A stretch of 37,547 nt of DNA from Nitrospiraceae bacterium (GCA_028064945.1 JAPTWQ010000149.1:1-37547); one strand, 5' to 3'; positions 23,581-31,116 are shown, counted from the first letter of the stretch. Notes: generated by a model from the letters alone, not told the origin. Numbers and translations are program-made.

Positions 23581-24441
23581 TCATTTAAAATTCCTGGTTT
23601 CTGCATTCCGGAGAGCCCCGGGCGTCTCAGAGAGAATCTGCCAGTCCTTGCGTGCACGCCTGCTTTCAGGATCGACAGTCAGGGCATTGCCAAGATCCTG
23701 GGCCGACGCCGCATAGCGGTGATCCCGATACTCCGCCTCCGCGCGACTCACAAGCGACCTGACCATTTCGTTCACACGATCCTGGACTCTCTGGGCAACC
23801 GCATCGTCCTTCCTGTAAGACAGGGCTTTTCGGGCATGAAGGAGAGCCAACGGGTAACGGCCCGCCATATATTCGCTTTCAGACAATTTTCCGTAGGCCC
23901 AGCCGATCATGGGATCGAGAGCCCCATCCCTGGGATTTTTTGACTTCAAGACCAGAAGCTGCGACAGGAGTTCTCCCCAATCCTGGCCGTCCTGGCCTGA
24001 AACGACCACCCGGGCTTTTGTTTTTTCGATCTCAGAGCGGAGGACCGGATCCTCCGGGGTCATAGTCCGGGCGATTTCAAGCGCCGAAAGAGCCCCTTTG
24101 AGACGGCCTGATTTGCGCCTCTCTCTTGCGATTCCCATGTAGTAGGCCGCACCGACAATACGGATCGTTTTTTCGTCCTTCCGAAGCAGGCGTCGGTTGT
24201 CATCGGAAAGACTCCCTGTCTTCTCCCAGTCCCGAACCCATGACAGAGCCTTACGGAAATGGTTGTCCCTGAGAAGCGCCTTGAGTTCGGGATAGTTATT
24301 TTGGAAGCGTGTGTCAGCGGAAGAGGCTGTCCTCCGGGTCCCCATCAAAGAGTGAAAGAACGAGCCGGATTGGCACCCGGACAAGAGGGTCAAGCTGACG
24401 GCAAGCACCCATGGAAGCCCTTTTCCGACACCATTTCCCAT
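23581..24441 (-). CDS. TPR-type lipoprotein, function unknown
   Basis: A 286-residue protein with a lipoprotein signal: hydrophobic core VLAVSLTLLSGC with the lipobox cysteine at residue 23. The mature part is helical, with TPR-like repeats (for example GALSALEIARTMTPEDPVLR, and YAASAQDLGNALTVDPESRR near the C-terminus). It should be anchored in the outer or inner membrane, facing the periplasm. The ATG follows AAGGAGG. It lies between the MDR dehydrogenase and the DapF-family gene in one operon. No precise family is recognised. Confidence 0.8.
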   Translation of the reverse strand: MGNGVGKGLPWVLAVSLTLLSGCQSGSFFHSLMGTRRTASSADTRFQNNYPELKALLRDNHFRKALSWVRDWEKTGSLSDDNRRLLRKDEKTIRIVGAAYYMGIARERRKSGRLKGALSALEIARTMTPEDPVLRSEIEKTKARVVVSGQDGQDWGELLSQLLVLKSKNPRDGALDPMIGWAYGKLSESEYMAGRYPLALLHARKALSYRKDDAVAQRVQDRVNEMVRSLVSRAEAEYRDHRYAASAQDLGNALTVDPESRRARKDWQILSETPGALRNAETRNFK

Positions 24442-24472
24442 CCGCCCTCCTTAACTCCGGTGAAGATTGGCT

Positions 24473-25519
24473 CTACTGCCATGTGAAGCCGAGTTTGCCA
24501 ACGAAATCACGCTCCAGCATCCTTTTGTAGGCCCTCTGGAGCGGAGCGATCGAAGTAAGGGGACCGACATCGTCGACAATGGGACGGATATTCCCTCCCG
24601 CCACCCAACCAAGCATCGCCAGGATGTCCGAACGATGAGCAAGGTAAACTCCATGCAGAGAGAGTTGGCGCCCGAAAAGCTCCCTTGTCAAAAACTGTGT
24701 CGGGGCCCCGGTCGTTTCTCCAATGATGACGGCCCTTCCTCCTTTGCGGAGAAGGGGGAGGATTTTGGGGATGGTCGCGCCTCCGACGGTATCGAGCACG
24801 CCGTCAAAGGGTTTTCCTGAAAGCTTGAGGAGCTGCTCCGGCCATTCCGCGGCATCATGGGAGACCAGGGGAATGTTCATGAATCGGGCCAGGATCTCCT
24901 TTTTTTTCTCAGGACCATACGTTCCATAGACTTCAAGACGCAGGACACTGGCCAGCAAACAGGCCAGGTGGCCGACCCCCCCGCTTGCCCCGACAACCAG
25001 CCACCGTTCTCCGGGACGGGCACCACCCCTCACAACAAGCCCCTGATGAGCCGTCGCCCCGGCGAGGGTCACAGCCGAAGCCTGGAGCGGATCGATGGAC
25101 GGAGGAACAGGCAGAAGACGGGAGGCAGGAAGGCAGACATACTCGGAAAAAACCCCCTGGATATGGCCCCCGAGGACGCGATAGGAGGGACAGAGGGATT
25201 CCAGACCACTCCGGCAAAGTTCGCAAACCAGACACCCCTGACCAGGGGACAAGGCGACAGAGGCTCCCACTTCGAGAGAAAACTCCGGAGCGATGCCTTC
25301 ACCCAGAGCATCGACCACCCCAACCCCTTCCGATCCCATCACATGAGGCAGGCTCACCGAATAAGCCGGAGATCCGGAAAGGACCCACAGATCGATATGA
25401 TTCAGGGTGTGCGCCAGCATCCGGACCCTCACCTCGCCCCGAGACGGGACAGGAACAGGCTGATCATACAGAACCAGCGATTCGACATTCTTTCCGCCCG
25501 AAAGATAAACCGTTCTCAT
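24473..25519 (-). CDS. Zinc-type MDR alcohol dehydrogenase / quinone reductase-like
   Basis: A 348-residue medium-chain dehydrogenase/reductase. The GroES-like domain carries the structural-zinc cysteine group PGQGCLVCELCRSGLESLC. The Rossmann domain shows VVGASGGVGHLACLLAS. The region NHIDLWVLSG lacks the usual catalytic-zinc Cys of true alcohol dehydrogenases, so it may be a reductase that keeps only the structural zinc. The substrate is unknown. The ATG at 25519 overlaps the stop of the SDR gene (ATGA) and has GGGAG upstream; the longer frame to 25588 lies inside the SDR gene. Confidence 0.85.
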   Translation of the reverse strand: MRTVYLSGGKNVESLVLYDQPVPVPSRGEVRVRMLAHTLNHIDLWVLSGSPAYSVSLPHVMGSEGVGVVDALGEGIAPEFSLEVGASVALSPGQGCLVCELCRSGLESLCPSYRVLGGHIQGVFSEYVCLPASRLLPVPPSIDPLQASAVTLAGATAHQGLVVRGGARPGERWLVVGASGGVGHLACLLASVLRLEVYGTYGPEKKKEILARFMNIPLVSHDAAEWPEQLLKLSGKPFDGVLDTVGGATIPKILPLLRKGGRAVIIGETTGAPTQFLTRELFGRQLSLHGVYLAHRSDILAMLGWVAGGNIRPIVDDVGPLTSIAPLQRAYKRMLERDFVGKLGFTWQ

Positions 25520-26241
25520 GCAATATCTCCCACCGTCAGCCGCCTTCCGTTGTAGGCCCTTCCGCCACCTAGCAGGCGCTCCATGCAAAAGCGTCCTATC
25601 TTATCCCCGATCGTCTCAGGAGCAGGAAGAGTGTCCCTTTTCTCCTCCGGATAGGCGATTTGGCGCATTCTCGTGATCATGCCACCCGGGTTGAGCGAAA
25701 GGCTGAAAAGAGGAGCAGGAAGATCAAGGGAGAGCTGAGTCGAAAGCGCCTCCACCCCTGCCTTGGCTATCCCATAAGCCCCCCAAGAGGAACGAAGGGT
25801 TGACGCCACTCCCGAAGAAATGAAAAGATGTCCCCCCACACCACGCTCCAGAAAATGCCTGGAAAGTATTGTCGACCAATAGAGGGGCGCGTGAAAATTC
25901 ACATCGATTTCCCGATCCGCATCCTCGACGGGAGTCTCCAAGAGACTTCGTCGCCCGGAGAGGTATCCGGCACAGTAAATGGCAAGGCCCGGAAAGTCCG
26001 TGCTTTCTTTTCCGGAAACAAGTCGTCGCACAAATTCTTCGGAAAGAATCCTGTCACAATAGTCAAAAGCCGCGGTCGCCGAAAGGAGGGATTTGAAATC
26101 AGCAGACTCATCCATGAGGGAGGTAAGACTTTCTTTTGAGCGGGTCAGGCAGGATACCGAAATGTTCCTTGAAAGAAAAAAACGGACAAGAGCCCTTCCC
26201 AAGCCACTCCCGGCCCCCAGGACGAGAACCATGGGTTTCAT
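25516..26241 (-). CDS. Short-chain dehydrogenase/reductase
   Basis: A 241-residue SDR. The cofactor loop is VLVLGAGSGLGRALVRFF. NAG appears as CAG in AIYCAGYLSG, and the active site is SSGVASTLRSSWGAYGIAKA, with the Tyr-x-x-x-Lys pair in YGIAK. NADP(H) preference cannot be judged. The ATG at 26241 overlaps the dksA-like gene stop by four bases (ATGA), and the gene overlaps the MDR gene in the same way. The two oxidoreductases therefore probably work in one pathway. Confidence 0.87.
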   Translation of the reverse strand: MKPMVLVLGAGSGLGRALVRFFLSRNISVSCLTRSKESLTSLMDESADFKSLLSATAAFDYCDRILSEEFVRRLVSGKESTDFPGLAIYCAGYLSGRRSLLETPVEDADREIDVNFHAPLYWSTILSRHFLERGVGGHLFISSGVASTLRSSWGAYGIAKAGVEALSTQLSLDLPAPLFSLSLNPGGMITRMRQIAYPEEKRDTLPAPETIGDKIGRFCMERLLGGGRAYNGRRLTVGDIA

Positions 26242-26603
26242 CTTCGGATCTTTTCGGCGCGTTCCTCTTCTTCGAGCAAGGTTTTGCAGGAAATGCAAAA
26301 GGTGGTCACAGGCCTGGCAAGCATCCGTTTTTCCTCGATTTCATCCCCGCACCGCTCGCAGACGCCGAAAGATCCCGACTCAATTCTTTCCAGAGCCTCA
26401 TCGATCTTCCGGAGCAATTTCTTTTCCCGCTCTTTCAGACGATAGGAAAATCCTTGCGATTCCTCGATAGAAGCCAGATCCGACGGATCAGGGAACAACT
26501 GGACTCCTTTTTCCACCGTGGACTGGAGAACCTTTTCTGCTCCGGAAATGATTTCCTTCTTTTGTTGCTGAAGAATTTCCCGGACTTTTTCGAAGCTTTC
26601 CAT
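26238..26603 (-). CDS. DksA/TraR-family zinc-finger protein
   Basis: A 121-residue DksA/TraR-type protein. It has a coiled-coil N-terminal half (FEKVREILQQQKKEIISGAE) and a C4 zinc finger, CERCGDEI with CISCK. DksA proteins enter the RNA polymerase secondary channel and, with ppGpp, retune initiation. The coiled-coil tip of true DksA carries a DxxDxA motif. The equivalent stretch here (DPSDLASIEE) keeps a D-x-x-D-x-A-like DPSDLA, so function in transcription is plausible. The ATG at 26603 follows AAAGGA. It heads the operon that continues with the SDR gene (four-base overlap). Confidence 0.88.
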   Translation of the reverse strand: MESFEKVREILQQQKKEIISGAEKVLQSTVEKGVQLFPDPSDLASIEESQGFSYRLKEREKKLLRKIDEALERIESGSFGVCERCGDEIEEKRMLARPVTTFCISCKTLLEEEERAEKIRR

Positions 26604-26707
26604 CAAGATCCTTTCGCCAATCTCGCTCCCTCATGGAACGATACCTGGGGATTTACGAAGGCCGAAAAGAGAGTAAGGGCCCTCATCGAAACAAAAGCAT
26701 GACAGTG

Positions 26708-26736
26708 ATTTTAACAGATTCCTCCGTACGATTGCA
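26708..26736 (-). promoter_or_regulatory. Candidate promoter of the dksA-like operon
   Basis: On the minus strand a -35-like TGCAAT (26736-26731) and a -10 TAAAAT (26713-26708) are 17 bases apart. The start would be near 26701, leaving a leader of about 98 bases. The -35 match is weak. Confidence 0.35.
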
Positions 26737-26876
26737 TCCACATATTCCGTGATAAAAAATGCGACAAGAACCCTCAGCATTTTCTGCGGTGGGGGGATAC
26801 ATGCCGACATTGTTTTTCATTCCCTTTGTTCGACGAATCATCAGACTGTTCCCGATGTCTCCGGAACCCTCTTGTC

Positions 26877-26905
26877 TTGAATTTTACTGAATATTCTGAT
26901 AGATT
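26877..26905 (+). promoter_or_regulatory. Promoter of tRNA-Ser(CGA)
   Basis: TTGAAT (26877-26882) and TAGATT (26900-26905) with a 17-base spacer. The predicted start near 26912 is about 21 bases before the tRNA. Confidence 0.6.
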
Positions 26906-26932
26906 TCGTTCAACCATACGAAATTTTCATGC

Positions 26933-27022
26933 GGAGAGATGGCCGAGAGGCTGAAGGCGGTTGACTCGAAATCAACTCTGGGGGGAACCCCAGCGGGGGT
27001 TCAAATCCCTCTCTCTCCGCCA
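26933..27022 (+). tRNA. tRNA-Ser (anticodon CGA)
   Basis: Acceptor arms GGAGAGA and TCTCTCC pair fully, with discriminator G and an encoded CCA (27020-27022). The anticodon stem TTGA/TCAA encloses the loop CTCGAAA, giving anticodon CGA (reads UCG). A long variable arm (GGGGG...CCCC) is typical of class II tRNA-Ser. The T arm is GGGGTTCAAATCCC-like. A sigma-54 activator gene starts 46 bases downstream. Confidence 0.97.
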
Positions 27023-27068
27023 AATTCTTTCCAGGGGCCTGAAGGCGCTCATATCCTCGGAGCCGACA

Positions 27069-28436
27069 TTGTCCACAAAGCAGGACACCCTTTACCGACT
27101 GCTGTCGAACCATATTGCTGATTCAACAAATTCGGCATTTCTTCTGATCGGAACGGACTACAGGATTCAATGGGTCTCCGATGCGGCCAGGAAGCTTCTT
27201 TTCAAAAATGTCCCTGACATCGAAGGAATGTCCTGCGCGCGAGGTCTCAGAGGAAGGATCTGTTCGGCCGAATGCATCGAGGAGGTCCGTCTGCCCAACG
27301 GAGAGGCAACCCCCTTTGGAGCCGCCTGCCTAAAGGAAGTATTCGGAGAATTCAGCCTCAAAAACTCCCTGATGGATTCCGATGGGAAAACGGTAGGCCT
27401 TTTAAAGCAAATCACTTCAACCGCAGACACTCTCCATCATTCCAAGACGGATGAGTTCGAATCCAGGGGTTCCTGGCACTCGACGCTCGCCCCGACTCTG
27501 GCGCGAATCGCCGAAACAACCATCCCCATTCTCCTTGTCGGTGAAACGGGTACGGGGAAAGAGGTTCTTGCGCAGCGCATTCATGAACTGAGCCCGCGCA
27601 AAAACAATCCCTTCATCATTCTCGATCTGTCCGTCGTTCCCGAATCCCTCGTCGACGATGCCCTGTTCGGACATACCCGGGGGGCTTTTACCGGCGCAAC
27701 ATCCGATTACACCGGAAAGCTCCTTCAGGCAGACGGGGGAACCCTTCTCCTCGATGAACTGGAGAACATCCCCCTGTCCGTTCAGGCCAAGCTTTTGCGT
27801 TTTCTGGAAACCGGAATCGTCGAACGGATCGGACAGACAAAAAAACACGCGATCGATGTCCGGATCCTGGCCGCGACGAATGTCAGCCCCGAGGAGCTAT
27901 TATCATCAGGACGATTGAGGGAGGATCTTTTCTATCGTCTCCGTGGCATGACCATCCTTCTTCCTCCTCTAAGGGAAAGGAGGGAAGAGATCCCCCTTCT
28001 CATCCAGACTTTCCGCGGGAACTGGTCCGCACGTCACCGACGGAAAGCCCCGGACTTCTCGCAAGATCTGGTCGGGAGGTTTTGCGATTACCCGTTCCCG
28101 GGAAACATACGGGAACTCAAGCACATGGTTGATCTGTGCCTTAGCCTTACCGTTGATCAGACAGTGACGGTGGACAACATGCCCGATCCTGTCCGGGATA
28201 TTCTTGTCAAAAAACCAAACGACGGCCACTCGATTAACGAGCCCGTTCTTTCACGAAGCTCGAAAAATGTCGAAGAAGCCATCGCAGCGGTGGAAAAGGA
28301 CATGATCCAGCGTGTCCTCTTGCAACATCGTGGCAGGGTTTCCGATGCCGCCCAATCTCTCTCCATGAGCCGAATCACTCTCTGGCGCAAAATGAAGAAA
28401 TACAAACTGGACCGCCGCAAGACGTTTCCCTCCTGA
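27069..28436 (+). CDS. PAS-domain sigma-54-dependent activator with cysteine motif
   Basis: A 455-residue enhancer-binding protein. A PAS-like domain (about 15-115) contains C56, C65, C69 and C87. The C-x8-C-x3-C pattern resembles cysteine motifs in PAS domains of other activators and kinases, so a redox or metal cue is possible. The AAA+ domain has GETGTGKE, GAFTGA and TLLLDELENI. The C-terminal Fis-type helix-turn-helix is DAAQSLSMSRITLWRKMKKY. I propose a TTG start at 27069, with GGAG six bases upstream; an ATG at 26961 in the same frame lies inside the tRNA and is not credible. With 46 bases between tRNA and start there is no room for a clear separate promoter, so it may be read through from the tRNA. 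It probably controls the sigma-54 promoter 141 bases past its stop. Confidence 0.88.
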   Translation: MSTKQDTLYRLLSNHIADSTNSAFLLIGTDYRIQWVSDAARKLLFKNVPDIEGMSCARGLRGRICSAECIEEVRLPNGEATPFGAACLKEVFGEFSLKNSLMDSDGKTVGLLKQITSTADTLHHSKTDEFESRGSWHSTLAPTLARIAETTIPILLVGETGTGKEVLAQRIHELSPRKNNPFIILDLSVVPESLVDDALFGHTRGAFTGATSDYTGKLLQADGGTLLLDELENIPLSVQAKLLRFLETGIVERIGQTKKHAIDVRILAATNVSPEELLSSGRLREDLFYRLRGMTILLPPLRERREEIPLLIQTFRGNWSARHRRKAPDFSQDLVGRFCDYPFPGNIRELKHMVDLCLSLTVDQTVTVDNMPDPVRDILVKKPNDGHSINEPVLSRSSKNVEEAIAAVEKDMIQRVLLQHRGRVSDAAQSLSMSRITLWRKMKKYKLDRRKTFPS

Positions 28437-28445
28437 AACTCCACT

Positions 28446-28461
28446 CCGGCAACGTTACCGG
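28446..28461. promoter_or_regulatory. Candidate enhancer (UAS) dyad for the sigma-54 activator
   Basis: CCGGCAACGTTACCGG is a 16-base palindrome with one mismatched pair. It begins 10 bases after the activator stop and is centred about 125 bases upstream of the -24 element, the usual distance for an enhancer-binding-protein site. Binding is inferred. Confidence 0.45.
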
Positions 28462-28544
28462 CAAAAGTCACCCCCCTGAAACCCTCCTCCTTAACCTGGT
28501 CCCACCCCGAGATCGCCCAAAACTCCAAGCTGTTTGCATGAAAA

Positions 28545-28562
28545 GATAAAAATATTTATCTC
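28545..28562. promoter_or_regulatory. AT-rich inverted repeat upstream of the sigma-54 promoter
   Basis: AGATAAA and TTTATCT flank a 4-base centre, a perfect 7-base dyad. It sits between the candidate enhancer and the -24 box, where bending proteins such as IHF often act. It does not closely match the IHF consensus. Confidence 0.4.
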
Positions 28563-28576
28563 GACTGAAATGCCAT

Positions 28577-28593
28577 TGGCATGAATCTTGATA
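28577..28593 (+). promoter_or_regulatory. Sigma-54 promoter of the 37-codon gene
   Basis: TTGGCATGAATCTTGAT: the -24 block TTGGCAT is near-perfect. The GG is ten bases from the -12 dinucleotide, which is GA rather than the usual GC. The -24 box also forms half of the 13-base palindrome ATGCCATTGGCAT (28571-28583). The predicted start is near 28604, with a 71-base leader. Confidence 0.65.
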
Positions 28594-28674
28594 TGAAGAC
28601 TCAAAGAAAGAGGAATAAATTTTCTTCTTTCCGGGCATCTTCAATTCTCAATACAAATCAGGAGGAGAAATAAA

Positions 28675-28788
28675 ATGAGTGGAGCAAAAAATCTCACCTT
28701 TGTAATCCTTGCAGCGTTTCCCTTTCTTCTCATGGCCGTCTTCGAAAAAATTGACCATGCCCTGAAGGGCGGACTCGGCGGATTCTAG
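28675..28788 (+). CDS. 37-residue hydrophobic peptide under sigma-54 control
   Basis: A 37-codon gene with a near-ideal ribosome site (GGAGGAG, seven bases before the ATG). The peptide starts MSGAKN, has a hydrophobic helix at about 7-23 (LTFVILAAFPFLLMAVF), then a charged turn EKIDHALK and a glycine-rich end GGLGGF. It would span or lie in the inner membrane with a short tail. No known family is recognised. It might be a small regulatory subunit of a membrane complex, a membrane-stress peptide or a toxin-like peptide. It is flanked by its own sigma-54 promoter and a strong terminator, which argues strongly that it is a real gene. The activator next door is the likely controller. Confidence 0.75.
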   Translation: MSGAKNLTFVILAAFPFLLMAVFEKIDHALKGGLGGF

Positions 28789-28809
28789 ATCCTGCCGCCA
28801 TTCCCCCGT

Positions 28810-28870
28810 GGGAAGGAGAAAAACAGAAAAGGCTATTTGCTTTTCGGAGGTTCTCCTTCCCTTTTTTTTT
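28810..28870 (+). terminator. Intrinsic terminator after the 37-codon gene
   Basis: GGGAAGGAGAA (28810-28820) pairs perfectly with TTCTCCTTCCC (28851-28861), with an inner stem GAAAAG/CTTTTC in the loop, followed by nine T residues (28862-28870). It is the clearest terminator in the window. Its 3' arm overlaps the end of tadA on the opposite strand. Confidence 0.88.
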
Positions 28871-29309
28871 CAAAAAAATTCTGCAAAAGAATCCGTGACT
28901 CCACCTCAAGCACTCCGGATACAACCTTAATCCTGTGGTGAAGCCTGGGATCGTTGTGCAGGTCATAGAGTGACCCTGCCACTCCCCTTCGAGGTTCCCT
29001 TGCTCCATAGACAAGCCGTGAAATCCGTCCTTCGAGCATAGCGCCAAAACACATGAAGCAAGGCTCAAGCGTGACATAAAGCGAGGCTCCCGCCATTCGG
29101 TAGTTTCCAACCCGTGAGGCCCCCATCCGGATGGCGACCATCTCCGCATGCGCCGTCGGGTCGTTCAAAACTCTTCCCCGATTCCAGCCCTCCCCGATGA
29201 CATCCTCTCCCAACACAAGGATCGCTCCGACGGGTACATCCTCCCCGTCCATGGCATTTCTTGCGCGGGCAAGCGCCTCCCGCATCCAGAACGCATCCCG
29301 ACTTGTCAT
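28833..29309 (-). CDS. tadA: tRNA-specific adenosine deaminase TadA
   Basis: TadA deaminates adenosine 34 to inosine in tRNA-Arg(ACG). The 158-residue protein has the zinc/catalytic motif HAEM (H54, E56) and PCFMC (C84, C87), and the tRNA-binding region around NDPTAHAEM. The C-terminal tail after FFEKKREGE is basic. The ATG at 29309 overlaps the stop of the SDR gene by four bases (ATGA). Its last codons lie within the terminator of the convergent peptide gene. Confidence 0.93.
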   Translation of the reverse strand: MTSRDAFWMREALARARNAMDGEDVPVGAILVLGEDVIGEGWNRGRVLNDPTAHAEMVAIRMGASRVGNYRMAGASLYVTLEPCFMCFGAMLEGRISRLVYGAREPRRGVAGSLYDLHNDPRLHHRIKVVSGVLEVESRILLQNFFEKKREGEPPKSK

Positions 29310-30061
29310 GTGTGCGGTTGCCGTCTAAAGACCCGATCGACGCGAGCCTGGTCGAGAGGACGCAGAAGTATGCTGTCCACATTGACATGGGGGGGACGGG
29401 TGACAGCCCAGACAACGGCCTCAGCCACATCTTCCCCAGAGAGAGGGGTCATCCCCTCGTACACCTTTCTTGCTCTCTCAGCATCTCCCTGGAATCGAAC
29501 GAGAGAAAACTCTGTCTCGACAAGTCCGGGGTCGATTTCCGTGATGCGAACCGGCTCACCAAGCCACTCAAGGCGCAAGGTCTCCGTCACGGCGCGCAGG
29601 GCATGCTTGGCGGCGGTATAGCCCGCTCCGCCAACATAGGTTTCAATGGCAGCCACGGAGCCGATGTTTACGAGATGACCCCGTCCACTTCGGCGGAGTC
29701 TCGGAAAAATGGAACGCACCATCCGAACTGTTCCCAGGACATTGCTCTGATACATCTCGAGCCATCCGGCCTCGTCCCATTCCAGAACGGGGTCGAGCCC
29801 CAGGGCTCCACCCGCATTGTTCACAAGGACATGAAGGGTTTCGGGAAGATGCGACACAAAAGCGGACACGGAATCGGTGCTTCGAACATCAAGATCTAAC
29901 GGAAACATTCCTGTTTCCCGGGCGAGACGTTCGAGACGATCGAGGCGCCTGGCCCCTCCGTAAACCTGAAATCCACAACGCGACAGAAGCCTGACAGTGG
30001 CGGCCCCGATTCCGGAAGAAGCCCCTGTCACGACGGCATTTTTCGGCTCATTCATATTCAT
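29306..30061 (-). CDS. Short-chain dehydrogenase/reductase
   Basis: A 251-residue classical SDR with VVTGASSGIGAATVRLLSRC, LVNNAGGALG, a catalytic serine in HLVNIGSVAAIET and the pair YTAAK. It matches the YdfG/serine-dehydrogenase-like subgroup in general style (DLDVRSTDSV after the second strand). The substrate is unknown. I set the start at the ATG at 30061; GGAAAGGGAA precedes it, and another ATG lies two codons in. A longer frame to 30184 has no homology and overlaps the divergent TPR gene. It is coupled to tadA by a four-base overlap. Confidence 0.88.
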   Translation of the reverse strand: MNMNEPKNAVVTGASSGIGAATVRLLSRCGFQVYGGARRLDRLERLARETGMFPLDLDVRSTDSVSAFVSHLPETLHVLVNNAGGALGLDPVLEWDEAGWLEMYQSNVLGTVRMVRSIFPRLRRSGRGHLVNIGSVAAIETYVGGAGYTAAKHALRAVTETLRLEWLGEPVRITEIDPGLVETEFSLVRFQGDAERARKVYEGMTPLSGEDVAEAVVWAVTRPPHVNVDSILLRPLDQARVDRVFRRQPHT

Positions 30062-30187
30062 AAGCAGGGTTCCCTTTCCTGACCCGTGGATTTTGACTTG
30101 CCGTTTTAGAATTCTCTTTCCATAATTGAAGACATGACGACTCCAGCAAGATCCATTATCCATGAAAAAGAGAGTCGAGGACACATT

Positions 30188-30988
30188 GTGCCCCGGTTTA
30201 TTCCGTTCCTTTTGTTCCTCGGTTATTTCTGGGCCGCGATCGACCCTGTTTTCGCCCTTCCCCTGAACGATCCGACCTATCCCTCACCACTACGCCAAGG
30301 GGTTCAGGAAGCGGCGCGACAGATTCTGGCGAACCATCCAAAGAAGGCCCTGACCATCCTCAACCCCCTGTTCAAGCTCTATCCTGATTATACGATCGTC
30401 TTCACTCTGGGGGGCATGGCCTATGGAAAAAGCGGCCTGAACAAAAAAGCCATCGAGATGGAACGGAGGGCCCTTGCCCTCGACCCCGACAACATCACGG
30501 CAAAAATCAGCCTCGGTATTGCGGAAGGGAACACGGGCCACTTCAGGAGAGAGCTGGCCGAAGAAAATGCCGTCATCCAGAAAGATCCGAAGAGAGAACC
30601 GGCCTGGAAGGCGGCCGGATGGGCCTACGCCTCATTGGGTCAATGGAAGGCGGCCCGCTTTTCAGAGGAAAAGGCGATCGATCTCAGACCATCCGATGCA
30701 GGGGCGCGCATGATTCTTGGGCTGGCTCTTGCCCACGAAGGGTATCTTCAGGAAGCTCTCCTGATGGAGGAGTCGGCCCGCAGGATCGACCCGCAGGATG
30801 AAGGAATCCGGCGATCGATCACCTTCATAAAGCATGAAATGGCTCCCCACGGCCCCAGGAAGAGCAAAACAAACGGCTTCAACCCAATTCTGGCCCCGAC
30901 TCCGGGTCCGGCCTCCTCGACGGCGACCCCCGAAAGTTCCCAGCAGACATCCCCCCCTCCCATTCGCGCACCCTCCGTCCTCCATTGA
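30188..30988 (+). CDS. Exported TPR protein
   Basis: About 266 residues. From the GTG at 30188 (GAGG seven bases upstream) the protein starts with a clean signal peptide (PRFIPFLLFLGYFWAAIDPV, then FA). TPR repeats follow (KALTILNPLFKLYPDYTIVF; KKAIEMERRALALDPDNI; EPAWKAAGWAYASLGQWKAA; DAGARMILGLALAHEGYLQE). The last 50 residues are a Pro/Ser/Thr-rich tail. An ATG at 30134 in the same frame would bury the signal peptide behind 18 residues and has a weaker site. No specific function is recognised. The promoter of tRNA-Ser(TGA) begins right after its stop. Confidence 0.8.
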   Translation: MPRFIPFLLFLGYFWAAIDPVFALPLNDPTYPSPLRQGVQEAARQILANHPKKALTILNPLFKLYPDYTIVFTLGGMAYGKSGLNKKAIEMERRALALDPDNITAKISLGIAEGNTGHFRRELAEENAVIQKDPKREPAWKAAGWAYASLGQWKAARFSEEKAIDLRPSDAGARMILGLALAHEGYLQEALLMEESARRIDPQDEGIRRSITFIKHEMAPHGPRKSKTNGFNPILAPTPGPASSTATPESSQQTSPPPIRAPSVLH

Positions 30989-30991
30989 GGT

Positions 30992-31020
30992 TTGTCTTTT
31001 TTCCGTGAATATCCTAGAAT
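30992..31020 (+). promoter_or_regulatory. Promoter of tRNA-Ser(TGA)
   Basis: TTGTCT (30992-30997) and TAGAAT (31015-31020) with a 17-base spacer. The start is expected near 31027, directly before the tRNA. Confidence 0.55.
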
Positions 31021-31030
31021 TTCCTGTGTC

Positions 31031-31116
31031 GGAGGGGTGGCCGAGTGGCCGAAGGCGGCGGTCTTGAAAACCGTAGAGCGAAAGCTCCGTGGGTTCGAAT
31101 CCTACCCCCTCCGCCA
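31031..31116 (+). tRNA. tRNA-Ser (anticodon TGA)
   Basis: Acceptor arms GGAGGGG and CCCCTCC pair fully, with discriminator G and encoded CCA (31114-31116). The anticodon stem encloses CTTGAAA, giving anticodon TGA (reads UCA and, by wobble, UCN). A long variable arm is present. Confidence 0.97.

Larger units (their letters stand above)
26604..26932. other. Divergent regulatory region (dksA-like gene / tRNA-Ser)
   Basis: A 329-base spacer with no credible gene. It holds a candidate minus-strand promoter for the dksA-like operon (26708-26736) and the plus-strand promoter of tRNA-Ser(CGA) (26877-26905). Confidence 0.65.

Noticed and set aside
26961..27068. ATG start of the sigma-54 activator inside tRNA-Ser(CGA)
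   Set aside because: The codons would lie within a structured tRNA. A TTG with a GGAG site at 27069 fits the PAS domain better.
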